Positions 51,001 through 63,000 of a DNA stretch of 64,000 bases are shown one piece after another; position 1 is the first letter of the stretch; each line of letters begins with the position of its first letter. This DNA comes from Malurus cyaneus samueli (Eukaryota; Chordata; Aves; Passeriformes; Maluridae), in NCBI GenBank assembly GCA_009741485.1, contig CM019236.1, forward strand, positions 57,833,020-57,897,019. Direction: 5' to 3'. Position numbers and translations under genes: made by a program. The notes beneath the pieces were generated by a model. The model was not told the origin of the DNA. It was given only the letters and a program-made list of their open reading frames with translations, and made no database searches.

Positions 51001-51611
51001 GTGTTTGTCTTTATCGCGATTGTTTCTAGCATATGGCATTCAGTCCTCAATGTCCATGACAGACACTGAAATAAGACAGAATCAGAAAAAGACATAAGGA
51101 ACATTTAAGCTGGGAAAATAGGCTATATCTTGAAGTACAAAAAAAGTGACCCATTCAGCTTGTAAAGCAGAGAGTGAAAGGATCTGCTTGATCTCAGTGA
51201 AAGCACAACTTTCATAAAGAGTTCTTCTACTGAATATAAAAATATGTTTTGTCTGGAAAACCAACATGAACAAATTCAAATCATAAATAAGGTTTGTGCT
51301 TCGTTCCTTTTTTTTTTTTTTTTTTTTTGCAGGAAAGGGGTATCAATGAAAAGAATTTCACACTTCTTGAAGACCATAATGAATTCTCTAATACTGTTAA
51401 ATATTTATCAAGTTCTTCCTAGAGAGGTTTGGTTAAACATACATAACCTCAGATGTTTTGCCAATGGCATGTATTACATAGATCATCAAGACTATAGGGC
51501 CACAATTGTCCCTTCTTTATATAAAATTTAGCTGCATGTATGAATGAGGGGAACAGCCATGGAACACATCACAGTTTAACAGCCTTGAGTTCAGTGTCTC
51601 AGCTTAAAACC
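48061..51611. other. Intergenic, no gene recognised
   Basis: No recognisable coding or mobile sequence. Open frames of 138 and 143 codons overlap on opposite strands at 48398-48846 and look random. A poly-T run lies near 51308-51328. Confidence 0.5.
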
Positions 51612-51750
51612 TGGAAGGAAAAGGTGTTCAAGAAGTGACTGGATGTGCTACCAAGTGCCATGGTCCATGTGACATGGTGGTCATCAGTCAAAGGCTGGAC
51701 TCAGTGATCTGAGTGGTATTACCCAGCCTAAAAGATTCTGTGTATGTGAT
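51612..51750 (+). mobile_element. CR1 LINE 3' fragment
   Basis: Resembles the sense CR1 3' untranslated region: 'AAGTGACTGGATGTGCTACC', 'CATGGTCCATGTGACATGGTG' in part, 'CAGTCAAAGGCTGGACTC' and 'AGCCTAAAAGATTCTGTG'. It is diverged, and the ends are approximate. Confidence 0.65.
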
Positions 51751-51964
51751 GTATGTATGATGTACGTGATACATGATACAGCATGAACAGGAGTCACGTA
51801 AAAACAGAACTGAAAACAGAACTGAAAAACTGCTGGCTGTAACTGCTAGTTACAACTGAGTCAATAAATTGAGGTGAAGAAGTAAAGAAGGCCAAACATG
51901 ATGGAAAAATGATCTTGGACAACACTTGGCTAAAAAGGACAAGTGTTCCAATGCTTCTTAACAC

Positions 51965-52760
51965 TCATTTAGGGCCTCTGCGACATGTCTTTGTGTCTTT
52001 GTGTTCTGCTTTGTGGTAGTATGTCGTCCATGTATTTGTTCAGCCTCAACTCTCTCAGTCTGTCTTCACAGGAGAAGCACTTCCATCCCCTCATCATCTT
52101 TACTGCCTTTGTCTGGACCCACTTTAACAAGTCCTTGTCTTTCCTGTGCTGGGGACTCCAAAGCTGGATGCAGCACTGCAGGTGGGGTCTTGCAAGAGCC
52201 GGGTAAAGGGACAGAGTCCTCTCCCTCACCCTGCTGGCCAGGCTGCTCGTGATACAGCCTGGCACACAGTTGTCTTTCAGAGCTGGCAGAGCATGCAGCA
52301 GATATCTTACCTTTCATCAACCAATATGCCAGAGAGGTGCAGGGCTGCTCTCAATCCCCAGACTCTGCTGATACTGGTGACTACTCAAATCCAGGCACAA
52401 TTGGCTATTGTTGAACTTGATGAGGTTCACAGTCTCAGCCCTCAAGCCTATCATGGACCCTCTGGATGGCATCCTGTGCCTTCAGCACATCAGCTGTGCC
52501 CTACAAGCTTGCTGAGAATGCACTCAATCCACTGTTTATGTCATTAATAAAGCTGTAACATTGCCAGTCCCAGTGCAGACTCCTGAGGGACACCATTTGT
52601 TACAGATCTCCTTTGGATGTTGAGGCACTGACAGCAAATCCTTGGGTGCAGTCACCCAGCTAGTTTCTTATCCATTTAATGTCCTTCGATAACGCACATC
52701 TCTCCAATTTATCAACAAAGATGTGTGGGACATTGCCTTCAATGTCTTAGGCCTACTCTG
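51965..52760 (-). mobile_element. CR1 LINE reverse-transcriptase fragment
   Basis: Antisense to plus. Read on minus it begins near the 'TVPH' segment (about 52740), passes the 'PQG' region in decayed form, and ends with the reverse-transcriptase C-terminal block (RPHLQCCIQLWSPQH and CEDRLRELRL, within 51969-52265). Stops and frameshifts are frequent, so it is inactive. It meets an oppositely oriented CR1 piece at about 52760. Confidence 0.85.
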
Positions 52761-53010
52761 TCATGATCCAAAGGGTGGATCTGCTGAAGGGTAGGAAGGC
52801 TCTGCTGAGGGATCTGGGTAGGGTGAAACCAACGGTGTGAGGTGCAACAAGACCAGTGCCAGATCCCACACCTTGGTCACAACAATCCCATGCAGCCCTG
52901 CAGGCTGGGGGCAGAGTGGCTGGAAAGTGCAAAAAGAACACTGCCGAAGGACCTTGCCAACAGATTGCAGAAGGAGAATTTTTTGCAGCTTTGTGCATGC
53001 AGCCATCATT
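52761..53010 (+). mobile_element. CR1 LINE fragment, inverted relative to its neighbour
   Basis: The plus strand reads like CR1 reverse transcriptase in sense: 'AACCAACGGTGTGAGGTGCA', 'AACAAGACCAGTGCCAG', 'GGTCACAACAATCCCATGCA' and 'GGCAGAGTGGCTGGAAAG'. This corresponds to the region after the 'FADD' motif. The right boundary is uncertain. Confidence 0.75.
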
Positions 53011-54667
53011 ATTTCCCTCTGACCAAGAGGGAAACCATGACAAGTGGCACTCACAAGCAGACAGAGTTTTACTTGATATGTCGACATGAGACAAATCTAC
53101 AACCAAAATAAGAAACACCATCCAGGAGGTGGGAATGTGCAGCTTGAATTGCCAGCATAATTGGGTTTTTATCAGGGGCCAGTATGGCACATATAAGTAG
53201 TACTTTCAACTTACATCACTGAGTGCTTAAGAATCAGCAAAGTAGATAAAAAGGTAATTTTATGAGAAAGACACCACCAAAAATTGGATGAAAAAATAAG
53301 CAAAATGTAGACAAAACAAGGACTAAGGAAATGAAAATAAGGAAGATCAAGGCCTATCCCTGTCTGCAATTTTGCAGCTGTAGGCAGTCATGTTTCTTTC
53401 ACATCTGTGTGATCTCTACAGAGGGTACTGACCAGCAGCCATGGCACTTGTAACTAAGTAGAATGCATCCCATAGAAGTCTATTAGGAAAAGGGTAAGTT
53501 TGGGAAGTGTTAGGGCAGGAATGAATGTTATGATCAGCCTTTAGGTAATGCAAACTTCACTTTTTCCCACTTGTCATATGTAATTGCCGTTTTGGAAAGT
53601 AAGGGAGTTTTTATCAACTTTTCAGATTGAACTCAAATAAGTAATACTGACATGTACATCCACATAATATTAAGTTACTTCTTTCCTCTTGTCTTTCCTC
53701 CTTCCCTCCCTTTCCTCTCCATTTTCAAGAGGAAGTTCCGGGAAGTTGGAAATATTGTATACCTCAAATAAGAAACTACCACATTTAGATGGCTTCAAAA
53801 CCCTGTTTCAAATGCAAGCTGGAAGTTTCTGTCAACAAGTCATAGAAATAAATTCCTTCCCAATTCCACAACTGGAAATCATTAAAACTACATACCTGTG
53901 AGTAAGTAAGTTAGTTAATTCATTTAATTAATATTTTAATTCAGTTTAAGTACATCACTATTACCAATGGAAGTATTTACCTACTTCAGTGATTTTTTTA
54001 AGGTCTCACAGTTTCTGTATTTATCTTTTAATATCTTCTGGAATAAAGTTATGAATGAATAATACTGTGATATAAATTTTGTATTTCTAATAGACTTCTT
54101 GCAGCCTGATCTCAAAAGTTTTCATGATGATTTTGCAAGTTTACTGAACACTGGCACACATGAAGAGATCCTTCAAGCAGCTTAGAAATGCAGCTGCTGG
54201 TCAATACATTGCAATTATTATTTAATTTTATTATAATTTTACAGGAGTAGGTTTGGATGCACACACCATTAATCACATTTGTGAATCAGACTATTCATCA
54301 TGGTTCAGAGTTCACAAATCACTCATGAAGAAAATAAATTCCAACATTGGTGGAGTTTACTCCTTGGTAAAGCAGGAAAAACATTTTTGTGTGGGCAGCA
54401 GTAAAGGGGAAACAATTCGTAACTTTTCACTTTAATTTCTTATGACAATTTATTTGTGACTACACATGTGAGGTGTTTTATGTTCTGTTAGCAATGCAAA
54501 GTTAGATAGATCTCTCATCCCTAAGTATGTTGAAGATTATTATCAGGTTTTATTTGTTTTAACCATGAAAATGAGACAAACAATACAGTAATTTCTGAAC
54601 AATTACCTACAGTGGTTTATGATATTGCCATGAGATCAGCTGATCCCATTTTATTAAGTGTGTTGGC
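53011..54667. other. Intergenic, no gene recognised
   Basis: AT-rich sequence with no recognisable coding or mobile element. It ends at the pyrimidine tract. Confidence 0.5.
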
Positions 54668-55408
54668 TTCCTCCTCCTCTCCTCTCCTCTCCTCTCCTCT
54701 CCTCTCCTCTCCTCTCAGCTCCTCTCCTCCTCCTCCTCTCCTTCCTCTCCTCTCCTCTCCTCTCCTCTCCTTCTCCTCTCCTCTCCTTCCTCCTCTCCTC
54801 ATCCTCTCCTCTCCTCTCCTCTCTCTCCTCTCCTCTCCTTCCTCTCTCCTCCCTCTCCTCTCCTCTCTCCTCTCCTCTCCTCTCCCTCTCCTCTCTCTCC
54901 TCTCCTCTCCTTCCTCTCTCTCTCCTCTCCTCTCCTCTCCTCTCCCCTCCTCTCCTCTCCTCTCCCTCTCTCTCTCCTCTCCTTCTCCTCTCCTCTCCTC
55001 TCCTCTCCTCTCCTCTCCTCTCCTCCTCCTCTCCCTCTCTCCTCCTCCTCTCTCTCCTCTCCTCTCCTCTCCTCTCCTCTCTCTCCTCTCCTCTCCTTCT
55101 CCTCTCCTCTCCTCTCCTCTCCTCGTCCTCTCCTCTCCTCTCCCTCCCCTCCCCCCCCTCCCCTCCCTCCCTCCCCTCCTCCCCTCCCCTCCCTCCCCTC
55201 CCTCCCCTCCCCTCCCCTCCCCTCCCCTCCTCCCCTCCCCTCCCCTCCCCTCCCCTCCCCTCCCTCCCTCCCCTCCCCTCCCTCCCTCCCCCTCCCCTCC
55301 CCTCCCCCCTCCCTCCCTCTCCGAACCTCTCCGAACCTCTCGAACTCTCCTCTCCGACCTCTCCGAACCTCTCCTCTCCTCTCCAAACCTCCCCTCCTTT
55401 CTCTTTCC
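54668..55408. repeat. 740-bp (CCTCT)n/(CCCCT)n pyrimidine tract
   Basis: Almost pure C/T on the plus strand (A/G on minus), with only a few interruptions (for example CAGCT at 54716 and single purines near 54801 and 55125). The left two thirds are mainly CCTCT pentamers with occasional TTC or CTC slips. From about 55141 it changes to C-richer CCCCT and CCCTC units. From about 55317 it changes again to CCGAACCTCT-type decamers before fading out. It is a compound pentanucleotide satellite-like array. The G-rich minus strand is compatible with triplex (H-DNA) or G-quadruplex structure. The long open frames on both strands here are artefacts. Confidence 0.97.
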
Positions 55409-58400
55409 ATGATCAGAGCCCACTGAGCCCATTGGTTCATGCTCTGTGTCTTGTGGAAAATAGAAACGAGTTTGCCAACAAAATCTTCTGACACATTTCA
55501 CCCATTGATGCTTGTATGTTTAGTGAAATATGGATTATTTTGGTAATTGTGCAGTATCTCCTGGGTCTTCTTAAGAACTTCTCTGGCTCAGTTAATGCAA
55601 TCCCTGTTATGATCATGCCTTGGCAGTGAAGCAGAAGGACTTCATGGGTATCAGAATCAACATCAGCCAATCTCTAACTTCTACTGATGGTTTTTGTTAT
55701 GACCGTACTATGCCAGTACTGGCCTCTTCTGCGGCATCAGAAGGCAAATCCAGCTTCCCCTGGTGGTTTCTGAGCCTTGCCTTCCCAAGCCTTTGTAGAC
55801 TTGGGTACCAAAGGCTGAGAAAACTCTGGCTGGGACGTTCACAGTGAGCACCCATGGTGGCTGTGTTTATGGTCATTGCTTCCTATTCTCTTTGGGTGTG
55901 GCAATTTTCACTTTTAGATGGAGTTGGGAAAATTTAGTAAAGTGACATATTCTGATTATATAAATTTCTGTGGAAAATGAGTTATCTGAAGTATCCTGTG
56001 CTGGATTATAGCCTAGCTCCCTACTTAATTTCTCACTGGGAGTAGATATTTGTCATGCTTCACTTTTTTTTTTTTTTTTTTTTTTTTTTCCCTGAATAAT
56101 GCCAAGGTTAGCTGCATAATCTTTCTTATACAGACAAAAAAATCAATTAATAGCAGATAAATCAACTGTTTTTTTTCTCTCCACTTATCTAGTTGCTATG
56201 TTACAAGTTACGGACAAGGTCCATTTTGATCATAATGCTATAAAAACATTAATTGTTAGATCAGAGTAATAATTCTCGTACCCTGGCACTCAGGCTGCAC
56301 AGGCACTGACCTCCACAGGCTCATGAAAAGCACCCCATCAACTTCATTTTGAAAGTGGTGGGGAGAAGCAGGTTTCCTTTTCTTATATTTCTCAGATGTT
56401 GCAGGATCACCTTAGCTGCTCTGAGACTTAGAAACAAGTAATTGAATTCTTCCTTCATACAGTGTGATAATTGAAGAAAGGATCTGAAAGGGTAAGTGCT
56501 AAGGAGAATGAAGGCTCTCTAATCCTGTTAAAACCTGTCCCTGTTCTCCTAGAAACACATTATCAGATTATTCTTCTAATCCAGAATGTGTTAGGCTTCA
56601 AGATTCACCTAAAGACTCATCTCTATAATTGCCTATAAGTGACTATTTTAGAAGACTTAGAGAGTCTGATAAGCTATTGAATAATGAGACAGACTTTTTA
56701 AAAAACAGTATTAGATCAAAATACACATTAGAAATTATTAAATGTATTGACATATATAATAATATTAAATGCTATTAAAAAAAAAAAACCAAAACACTGA
56801 TTGCATAATTTATAAGAAGCTAAATGTCTCTCTCCAGCTAAACTATTTGGAAGGGAAAAAGTAAAAGAAAAAAAAGAGCATGGTATTTCATTTATTCCTT
56901 AAGTTAATTACTATGAAGCAGTCACAACAGAGCATTACATTTCCGCCCCAGATGGTAAAGTGCCCAGCCCAGCTCATCTCAACAAAACTAAACATACTTC
57001 AGCCCTACAACATTTTGGAACAGTGACTCAGTTTTTCATAGTTGGCCAAGGTCTCACCTTGACTCATGCAAGTATCGAGGGCATGCACATGTAACTGTTG
57101 CAAACTAAAAACCAAAAAAAAACTCGGGGAGAAGAGAAGGGTGTTAACCTTTCTTCTGCCAGCATTTTTCTACAGCTCCTATGTTCTCCCACATGAGAGC
57201 TGGAAAAAGCAGAAGAGACCTTTTTTTGACAGTTCTTTTGACCATGAAGTTATAAAATTTCAGAGTGCTTGGATTATACTAAAATCAAAACAAAGAAAAA
57301 AAAATCATAAGCATTGTTACTGACATTCTTCCCTAAAAGTGCAAATGGATGCCACTGTTTTTTATATTTTTGGTTTTCTTTTCTTACATAAATACTGTCT
57401 GGATTACATTTTACTCAAAGCACTGCGCTTCTTTTTGCAAGGAAGCTGGAAACAATCCCTGGAAAACCAAGGCTGAAGCAATCAGAGATTCACAGCCAAA
57501 GGAGTCCTCAGGAACAATGATCTCTGCTGAATATTATTTTGGACAACAGTGTGAATGAGTCTGCTAGCAGCAGCCACTCTGATTTACCTGTCCCGTGTGC
57601 TGCCTTAGGGCATCTGTGAGCTTCACTTGTTGCAAATCAGGCTACACACAGCGTTTGGCTTTAAATCCGGACCTCTTGTTCTGGCTGCTGCCACTGGGGC
57701 AAAGTTGTGTAGCAGCAGCAGCTGTTGCTCGGGAAAGTTATTTTCACTCTTCTCTTCAAAGGGGGAGTGAGTGAATTTACCCCAGCAGGCCTTGGTCCCT
57801 TCACTCCATTTCTCATCTCCATTCACCTTATTATTCCGCAGCAAAACCAGCCTTTCTCCCACTCCTTTTCCCTTCTGCAGCAAAAGGAAATTTTCCTTGC
57901 CTGGAGTAATGGCTTGGAATACAGCTTATTTCAAATGTAGCCTTCACAAACACAACAGCATCACCCTGAGAAACAAATTGAGAAGAGAGGTTTTGCAAGT
58001 ATTAATTTAGAAGTCTTCTGGTGCTATTAAAAATTACTCTTCTCTTCAAAGAAACAAAAAATGTTATTGTGTTTCAAACAGACTGAACTGCTTGAAGGAT
58101 TTTTTTTTGTGCCAGTTTCTTCTCCAAACTAGATTAATCTGAAAGACTTATTTGTGATTTGTTTTGTGTGCTAGATTTTCATGCCAAAGATGCTAGGAAT
58201 ACAATAAAAACCTGCCATATGTCTTAAAAACCCAATTTTATCTCATTGTGAATTTTCTTAAACTACAAGACCTCTCACAATAATTGACAATATAAGTAAG
58301 AAAAGGTCACTTTCACATGTCCATTTTATTTTGGACACTCTTTATTGACAGAGTTAACTAATCTCAAAATTTAGGTAAGATCATCTTGCTGATTCCAATA

Positions 58401-59200
58401 AATCCAGTATTTTTTAAATTTCATTCTCAGCAACTTAACACATTCTGATGAAAAGAAGGCAAGATAAAGACTCATGACTTTCCCATTGCAGGCTAAAATT
58501 AAATTTATTCTGTGCTCTCCTGCTGTGTTTCTCACTCCTCCCACCATTAGTCTGTGAGCTTGTAGGAAAGGTAATCTGCCATGCATTTGTAGAGTGTCAG
58601 CACAACGGGAAGTGCAAAGGTCTTTTAATGATAAACCATGTAATGACAAACTTTGCAATGCAGCCTTGAGAGCGATAGTGCCGGTGCCCTTGGTGCCAAG
58701 TTCATTCATCAGTTGGCAAGCTGATGAATAAAGGTGCCTTAGGGCAGGAGTTCTGAGGACACTCATGGTGTTGTCCCTAATGTATTTGATAATTCTGCCC
58801 CTGCCAAGTTTTATTCCAATACTCTCAGTAGAGATCCTCTCAGTGTGTGTTAATTTGGTACTTTGACCTGGGTTGTTGGAGCAGAATATCGTTCTGGGGA
58901 CATATTTCTCTAAGTTAACAAAAGTAATTTTTCTCTGCCTTTGATTTTCCTGAGGCTGTTTTCTCCTTTTCTGCAGACTGTCTCCATTGAGTGAGGGTGC
59001 CTGTTTCTGGTATCTCCGCTACCTCAGCCGGCACCCGCACTCTGCTCCTGCACCCTTACACCGCCCAGGACAGAGGCTGAGGATACACGAGACTGTCTGA
59101 GATTTGAAGACCTTAAAGATCTTCTCCAACCTACAAATCCAACCTTTTGTAAATTAAACTTTTGCAAGTGGTCACAACTCGCAGGCTGCTTGCCTGCAGA
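55409..59200. other. Intergenic, upstream of GDA
   Basis: AT-rich. It has a 26-base poly-T run (56064-56089) and no gene or recognised element, apart from a weak CR1-3'-like string at about 59103-59145 ('GACCTTAAAGATC' followed by 'TTCTCCAACCT'). The 131-codon minus-strand frame at 58371-58766 is not recognisable. Confidence 0.55.
56064..56089. repeat. Poly-T run
   Basis: 26 consecutive T. No retrogene body is visible next to it on either side. Confidence 0.9.
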
Positions 59201-59269
59201 AGTGAGTTGCCAAACACTCGTAAAGCACTACCAGACACCTCGCCGAATCTTTCACTGCTTCCCAGGTCG

Positions 59270-60020
59270 TAAGTTGGACGGCAAAACCCGCCGGGCATTG
59301 CTCCGGGGATTCGCGCCGCTTGCACGGGGGCGGACACATCCCTGGGATGGGGGATCGGCAGCGGGGAGGCCGAGGGTACAGGGGGGACATCCCGCACACC
59401 GCCCGGGGCATCTCCGCCCGCGTCCCGGGCGGCTGCGGCGGGGACGGCCGAGGGCGCGGCTCGGCCTCCCGCCCTCCTTGCGCCGAAACCACTCCCCGAG
59501 GAGAAAGTCACCAGGGGGTGGGGAAATGGTGACAGCTCCAGGAAGCCGCCGGCGGCACCGTGAGACACCGAGGGAAGGCAGCCCGCGGTGTGGCAGCTCG
59601 CAGTCCGTGCCCGCCGAGCCCGCCGCCGCCGCCATGTGCTCCCCTCAGCGCCCGCCGCTCGCTCACGTCTTCAAGGGGACCTTCGTGCACTCCACCGCCC
59701 TCAGCCCCGTGGAGATCCTGCACGGGCACCTTCTGGGGGTGGACGATAACGGGACAGTGAGTGCGGGCTCGGGCGGGTGTCTTGGCCGTGCGGGCGGCGG
59801 GGAGATGCCCGGCAGTCCCTCCGCGGGGCGGGGGTCCCGGGAGCCCCTCTCTGCCGCGGGGTCCGTGAGGGGCGCTGAAAATGACCCTTTTCGGCCCCGC
59901 GTCCGCATCCGGGGGTGGCGCGGGGCAGGGCCGGCTCCGCCGGTCCCTGGGGACAAGGTGGAAAATTTTCTCACTCTTGTCTGTCGGGGCAGGCGCCGCG
60001 GGGAAGGACTTTCGCACTTT
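59270..60020 (+). promoter_or_regulatory. GDA: CpG island promoter of GDA
   Basis: Dense CpG and high GC around the first coding exon, flanked sharply by AT-rich DNA. No TATA box was noticed. The start codon sits in a strong context (GCCGCCGCC before ATG). The island extends about 260 bp into intron 1. The transcription start is not determinable from sequence. Confidence 0.8.
59634..59756 (+). CDS. GDA: GDA first coding exon (residues 1-41)
   Basis: GDA (guanine deaminase, cypin) is a zinc hydrolase of the amidohydrolase family. It converts guanine to xanthine and ammonia in purine breakdown. In neurons it also binds PSD-95 and affects dendrite branching. The 41 codons include MCSPQRPPLAHVFKGTFVHS and HGHLLGVDDNGT. 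They align closely with the mammalian N-terminus, where PPLAH, GTFVHST and HLLGV are shared. The exon ends at a GTGAGT donor after a complete codon (phase 0). The zinc-binding HxH motif and the rest of the roughly 455-residue enzyme lie beyond the window. I chose this ATG by homology and its strong context, even though the frame stays open for 148 more codons upstream from 59190. Confidence 0.96.
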
Positions 60021-63000
60021 CGGGACTTTCAGGTGGCGGGATGGAGCGTCTCCTTGGCACGAGTGTGCAGTTGGCTTAAATCAGCTTTTGAGGTGTGCTG
60101 AGTGTTCTCAGAACAGCAGGGTGCCTTGACCTGGCATTCTTTCAGATTTTCTGTTTTCTTTCAGTTTCACAAGTTGTTTTTTTCATTCTCGAAATATCTA
60201 AATAGTGATTGCGAAGAACTGCTGTGTACGCAACTGCACAGCTGGCTCAACGGGGCTTTTTTTTGTCTTCTTGTCACAAACCAACCCCTGCCCTTCCATG
60301 GTATATACCCAAGAAGAGTTAGAAACATGGTGTTGTTGGGCATATTAGTAGCATGAGCCAAGCTTAAAACAAGCATTGCACTTGCTGATAATGCAGGATT
60401 GAGTCTGGCAGGGAAGCAATGTCATTCCCTTAACAGTATCACACTTGAAACTCAGTTTCACAGTGTAGGTTGTGTAGGCATGGGCACCCTATGTAACATT
60501 TAAGAAAGTACTTTTTTTTCCCTTGTGGTTAAATAACAGTGTGTCAGACTCCAGTAACGCTTGAAATCTGTGCAGAGCATTTTGAGCCCTAACAGTGTTT
60601 ATTTTCTCTTTTCGTACCAGTCCAGGCTGTATCAAGACAGCCTTCTCATAGCTGTTCTGGTGCAAGGTGTATCAAAGTCTGTGAGAAGCTGAATTTTCAT
60701 GTACAAGAGGGGAATCTAAACCTGCATAATTATGTATTGTTCACTGAAACAATAGAGTTGAATGAAAAAAATCTTTGTCTGCTGTAACTCAGGTGCAGAA
60801 GACAGAAACTCATACCCCGTCTCACTCTCTTTAATGGCAATTTATGGAAAAGTGTCTCTACACAGTATCCATAGAAAATCAAGATTTTGAAGTGATTTTC
60901 TTTTCTTTCCTTTGTAAGCTGAACCTAAGGATCTGTGCTCTCACTCTCTTTCCTTCTTCTAGGGAACAAAGATTCACAGCATACTGTTTCCCTTGTATAA
61001 ATTGACAGAAGTTATTTTTAAAAAAACTTCCATTAAACCACTATTTTCCTAAAACAGAATTTCCACCAGAGTACAGTAGCAAGCACTTTCATTTTATTCT
61101 CTTTTTACTACAAATTCTTGGAATTTTAATATTCCAGGGGCTGATACAGTGAGCATCCCATATACTACCTTCCCCCACATTACTCCTAATATAGCCTCAG
61201 TCAGAGGAGCCACTGGGATCACAGAAAAGTTGGCTATTCAAGAAAGAAAGAAAATTGCTTACCTTTATTATTCAAATTTACACTAAAACTGCTTCTGTAT
61301 TTCTACCAAAGATGTAAATTTTACTAAATAGGCATCATTCTTTTGCCTCATGTTGCTGACTCCATGATGGAAAAATTTTGCATTTTGGTCTCTGACGCTG
61401 GTAAGAGATCAGCTGTATGAACAGCTGGGTCCTTGCAGTGTGAGTCTCTGCATGCCCTCCAAGGGACGTAAAATGTCATCTCTCTCTGCTTTGCTCCATA
61501 TGAAATGAGTTTTTATGAAGAAAAGCATTGCTTTTGGGTATGGAAACCCATATTATCATCAAGTTATCAAAGTAGGGACCATGTTTAACTGAGTGGTTTG
61601 CAGAGCAGTGTAGTGTCTCTCTTGAGGAACAGCAAATAGAAAGGGCAGCATTCCTCAGGGTAAAGAAAAGAGGCATAGGTGCAAAATGTGAGTTGTTACT
61701 GAAATCTTGGTGTAATTATCCTATGTGAGTAGAATATTAAGTGAACAGAAAAAAAAACATAAGCTAAAAGCTCCTGTGGAAGCCATGAAAAGAGCAAGTT
61801 TTGTGGAATAAGGGTTAACATTTTTGAGTGAAAGTGTTTGATTTAAGCCAGCTGGGACAGGAGGACATGTGTCAGCTGTAGAAGGAGGAAAGTGCCAAGG
61901 TGCCACTGTCCATCTGGACTTCATTTCTTGGTCTTGCTCAGCAAGTCCAGCAGTTCCTCCAGCAGCTGGGTCTGCTGAGTGTTTCTGTTCTCATTCAGTC
62001 TCACATCCCAGTTTTAGGAATTAGGCAAGCAATAGGCATCATGTCTCTAATTGCAAAACTCATTTAATCACTGTGGGAATAGCGAAGGGAAGAGAGCATG
62101 CGGGAAGGGAAAGAGGAATGGATTCCTCCTCATCCTCATCATGTTCACCTTAGCCAGGAACAAAGACAGGCACTATTGTGTCCAAACAGCCCACGTTCCT
62201 TCAGACAGTGTCATTCACTTCCCAGTCTCTCGTAAGCAAAACATTTGCCCTTGGAAGCGCAGGGTTTGCCACACCGGGGGTGATGCGCTGTTTAGTTGAC
62301 CAGCTATGCTTTGGTGGAAGTGCTGTGGGAATCACTTGCAATGAAGATGGCCTGAGTTAGTTACAAGGGGTATCTTTACCCCTGTTCTTTGTATCCTTTA
62401 GCACTGTTACATGGGCAACAACGAGAACCTACAGAAGTGTTTGGGCAGCTGTGCTAGCGGCCTCTGACTCTACATTTTGTGATATGCCTTTCCCCATGTG
62501 CCAATTATTCTCCTTGACTTCCTTCTTTAAAGCTGAAGGTTTTAGTCTTGCCTGTGAATTCCTCTTGATTCTGTAGTGACACTGCTGTAAGATTTTTTTC
62601 TTGCTTCTACAGTGGTGAGGTGCAGAACTGATTTAAAGAGCAGGGCACCAATTTGGTCACGTTGAATGCACAAGCAAGGAGCAAATATCCAAGCACAGGG
62701 TCCCAAAGACCTTAAAGTACTAGTAATGGAAATGTGTCTAAAGCAAATGCATTCTAAATTAATGGGGAATAACCCTTTGCTGATGAAGGGGTTCCATTGG
62801 GAAGTTTGTTTGAAAAGAGTGTAGATGTCTTGCTGATTTACCCATAGCCTCATTTGAGCATAATGGACCAGGTGTCAGGTTTAGAGCTGATTTCATGTAT
62901 CCAGCTTCCTTGAAACATATTTTCTTCATTTTTAAGTATTTTATTTTTCTGCACCCTCAGAGTACATAACAGCCACTGCTTTTCCATGGCAACGCCTGTT

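Noticed and set aside
58371..58766. 131-codon minus-strand frame upstream of GDA
   Set aside because: No homology recognised, and no promoter or splice evidence.
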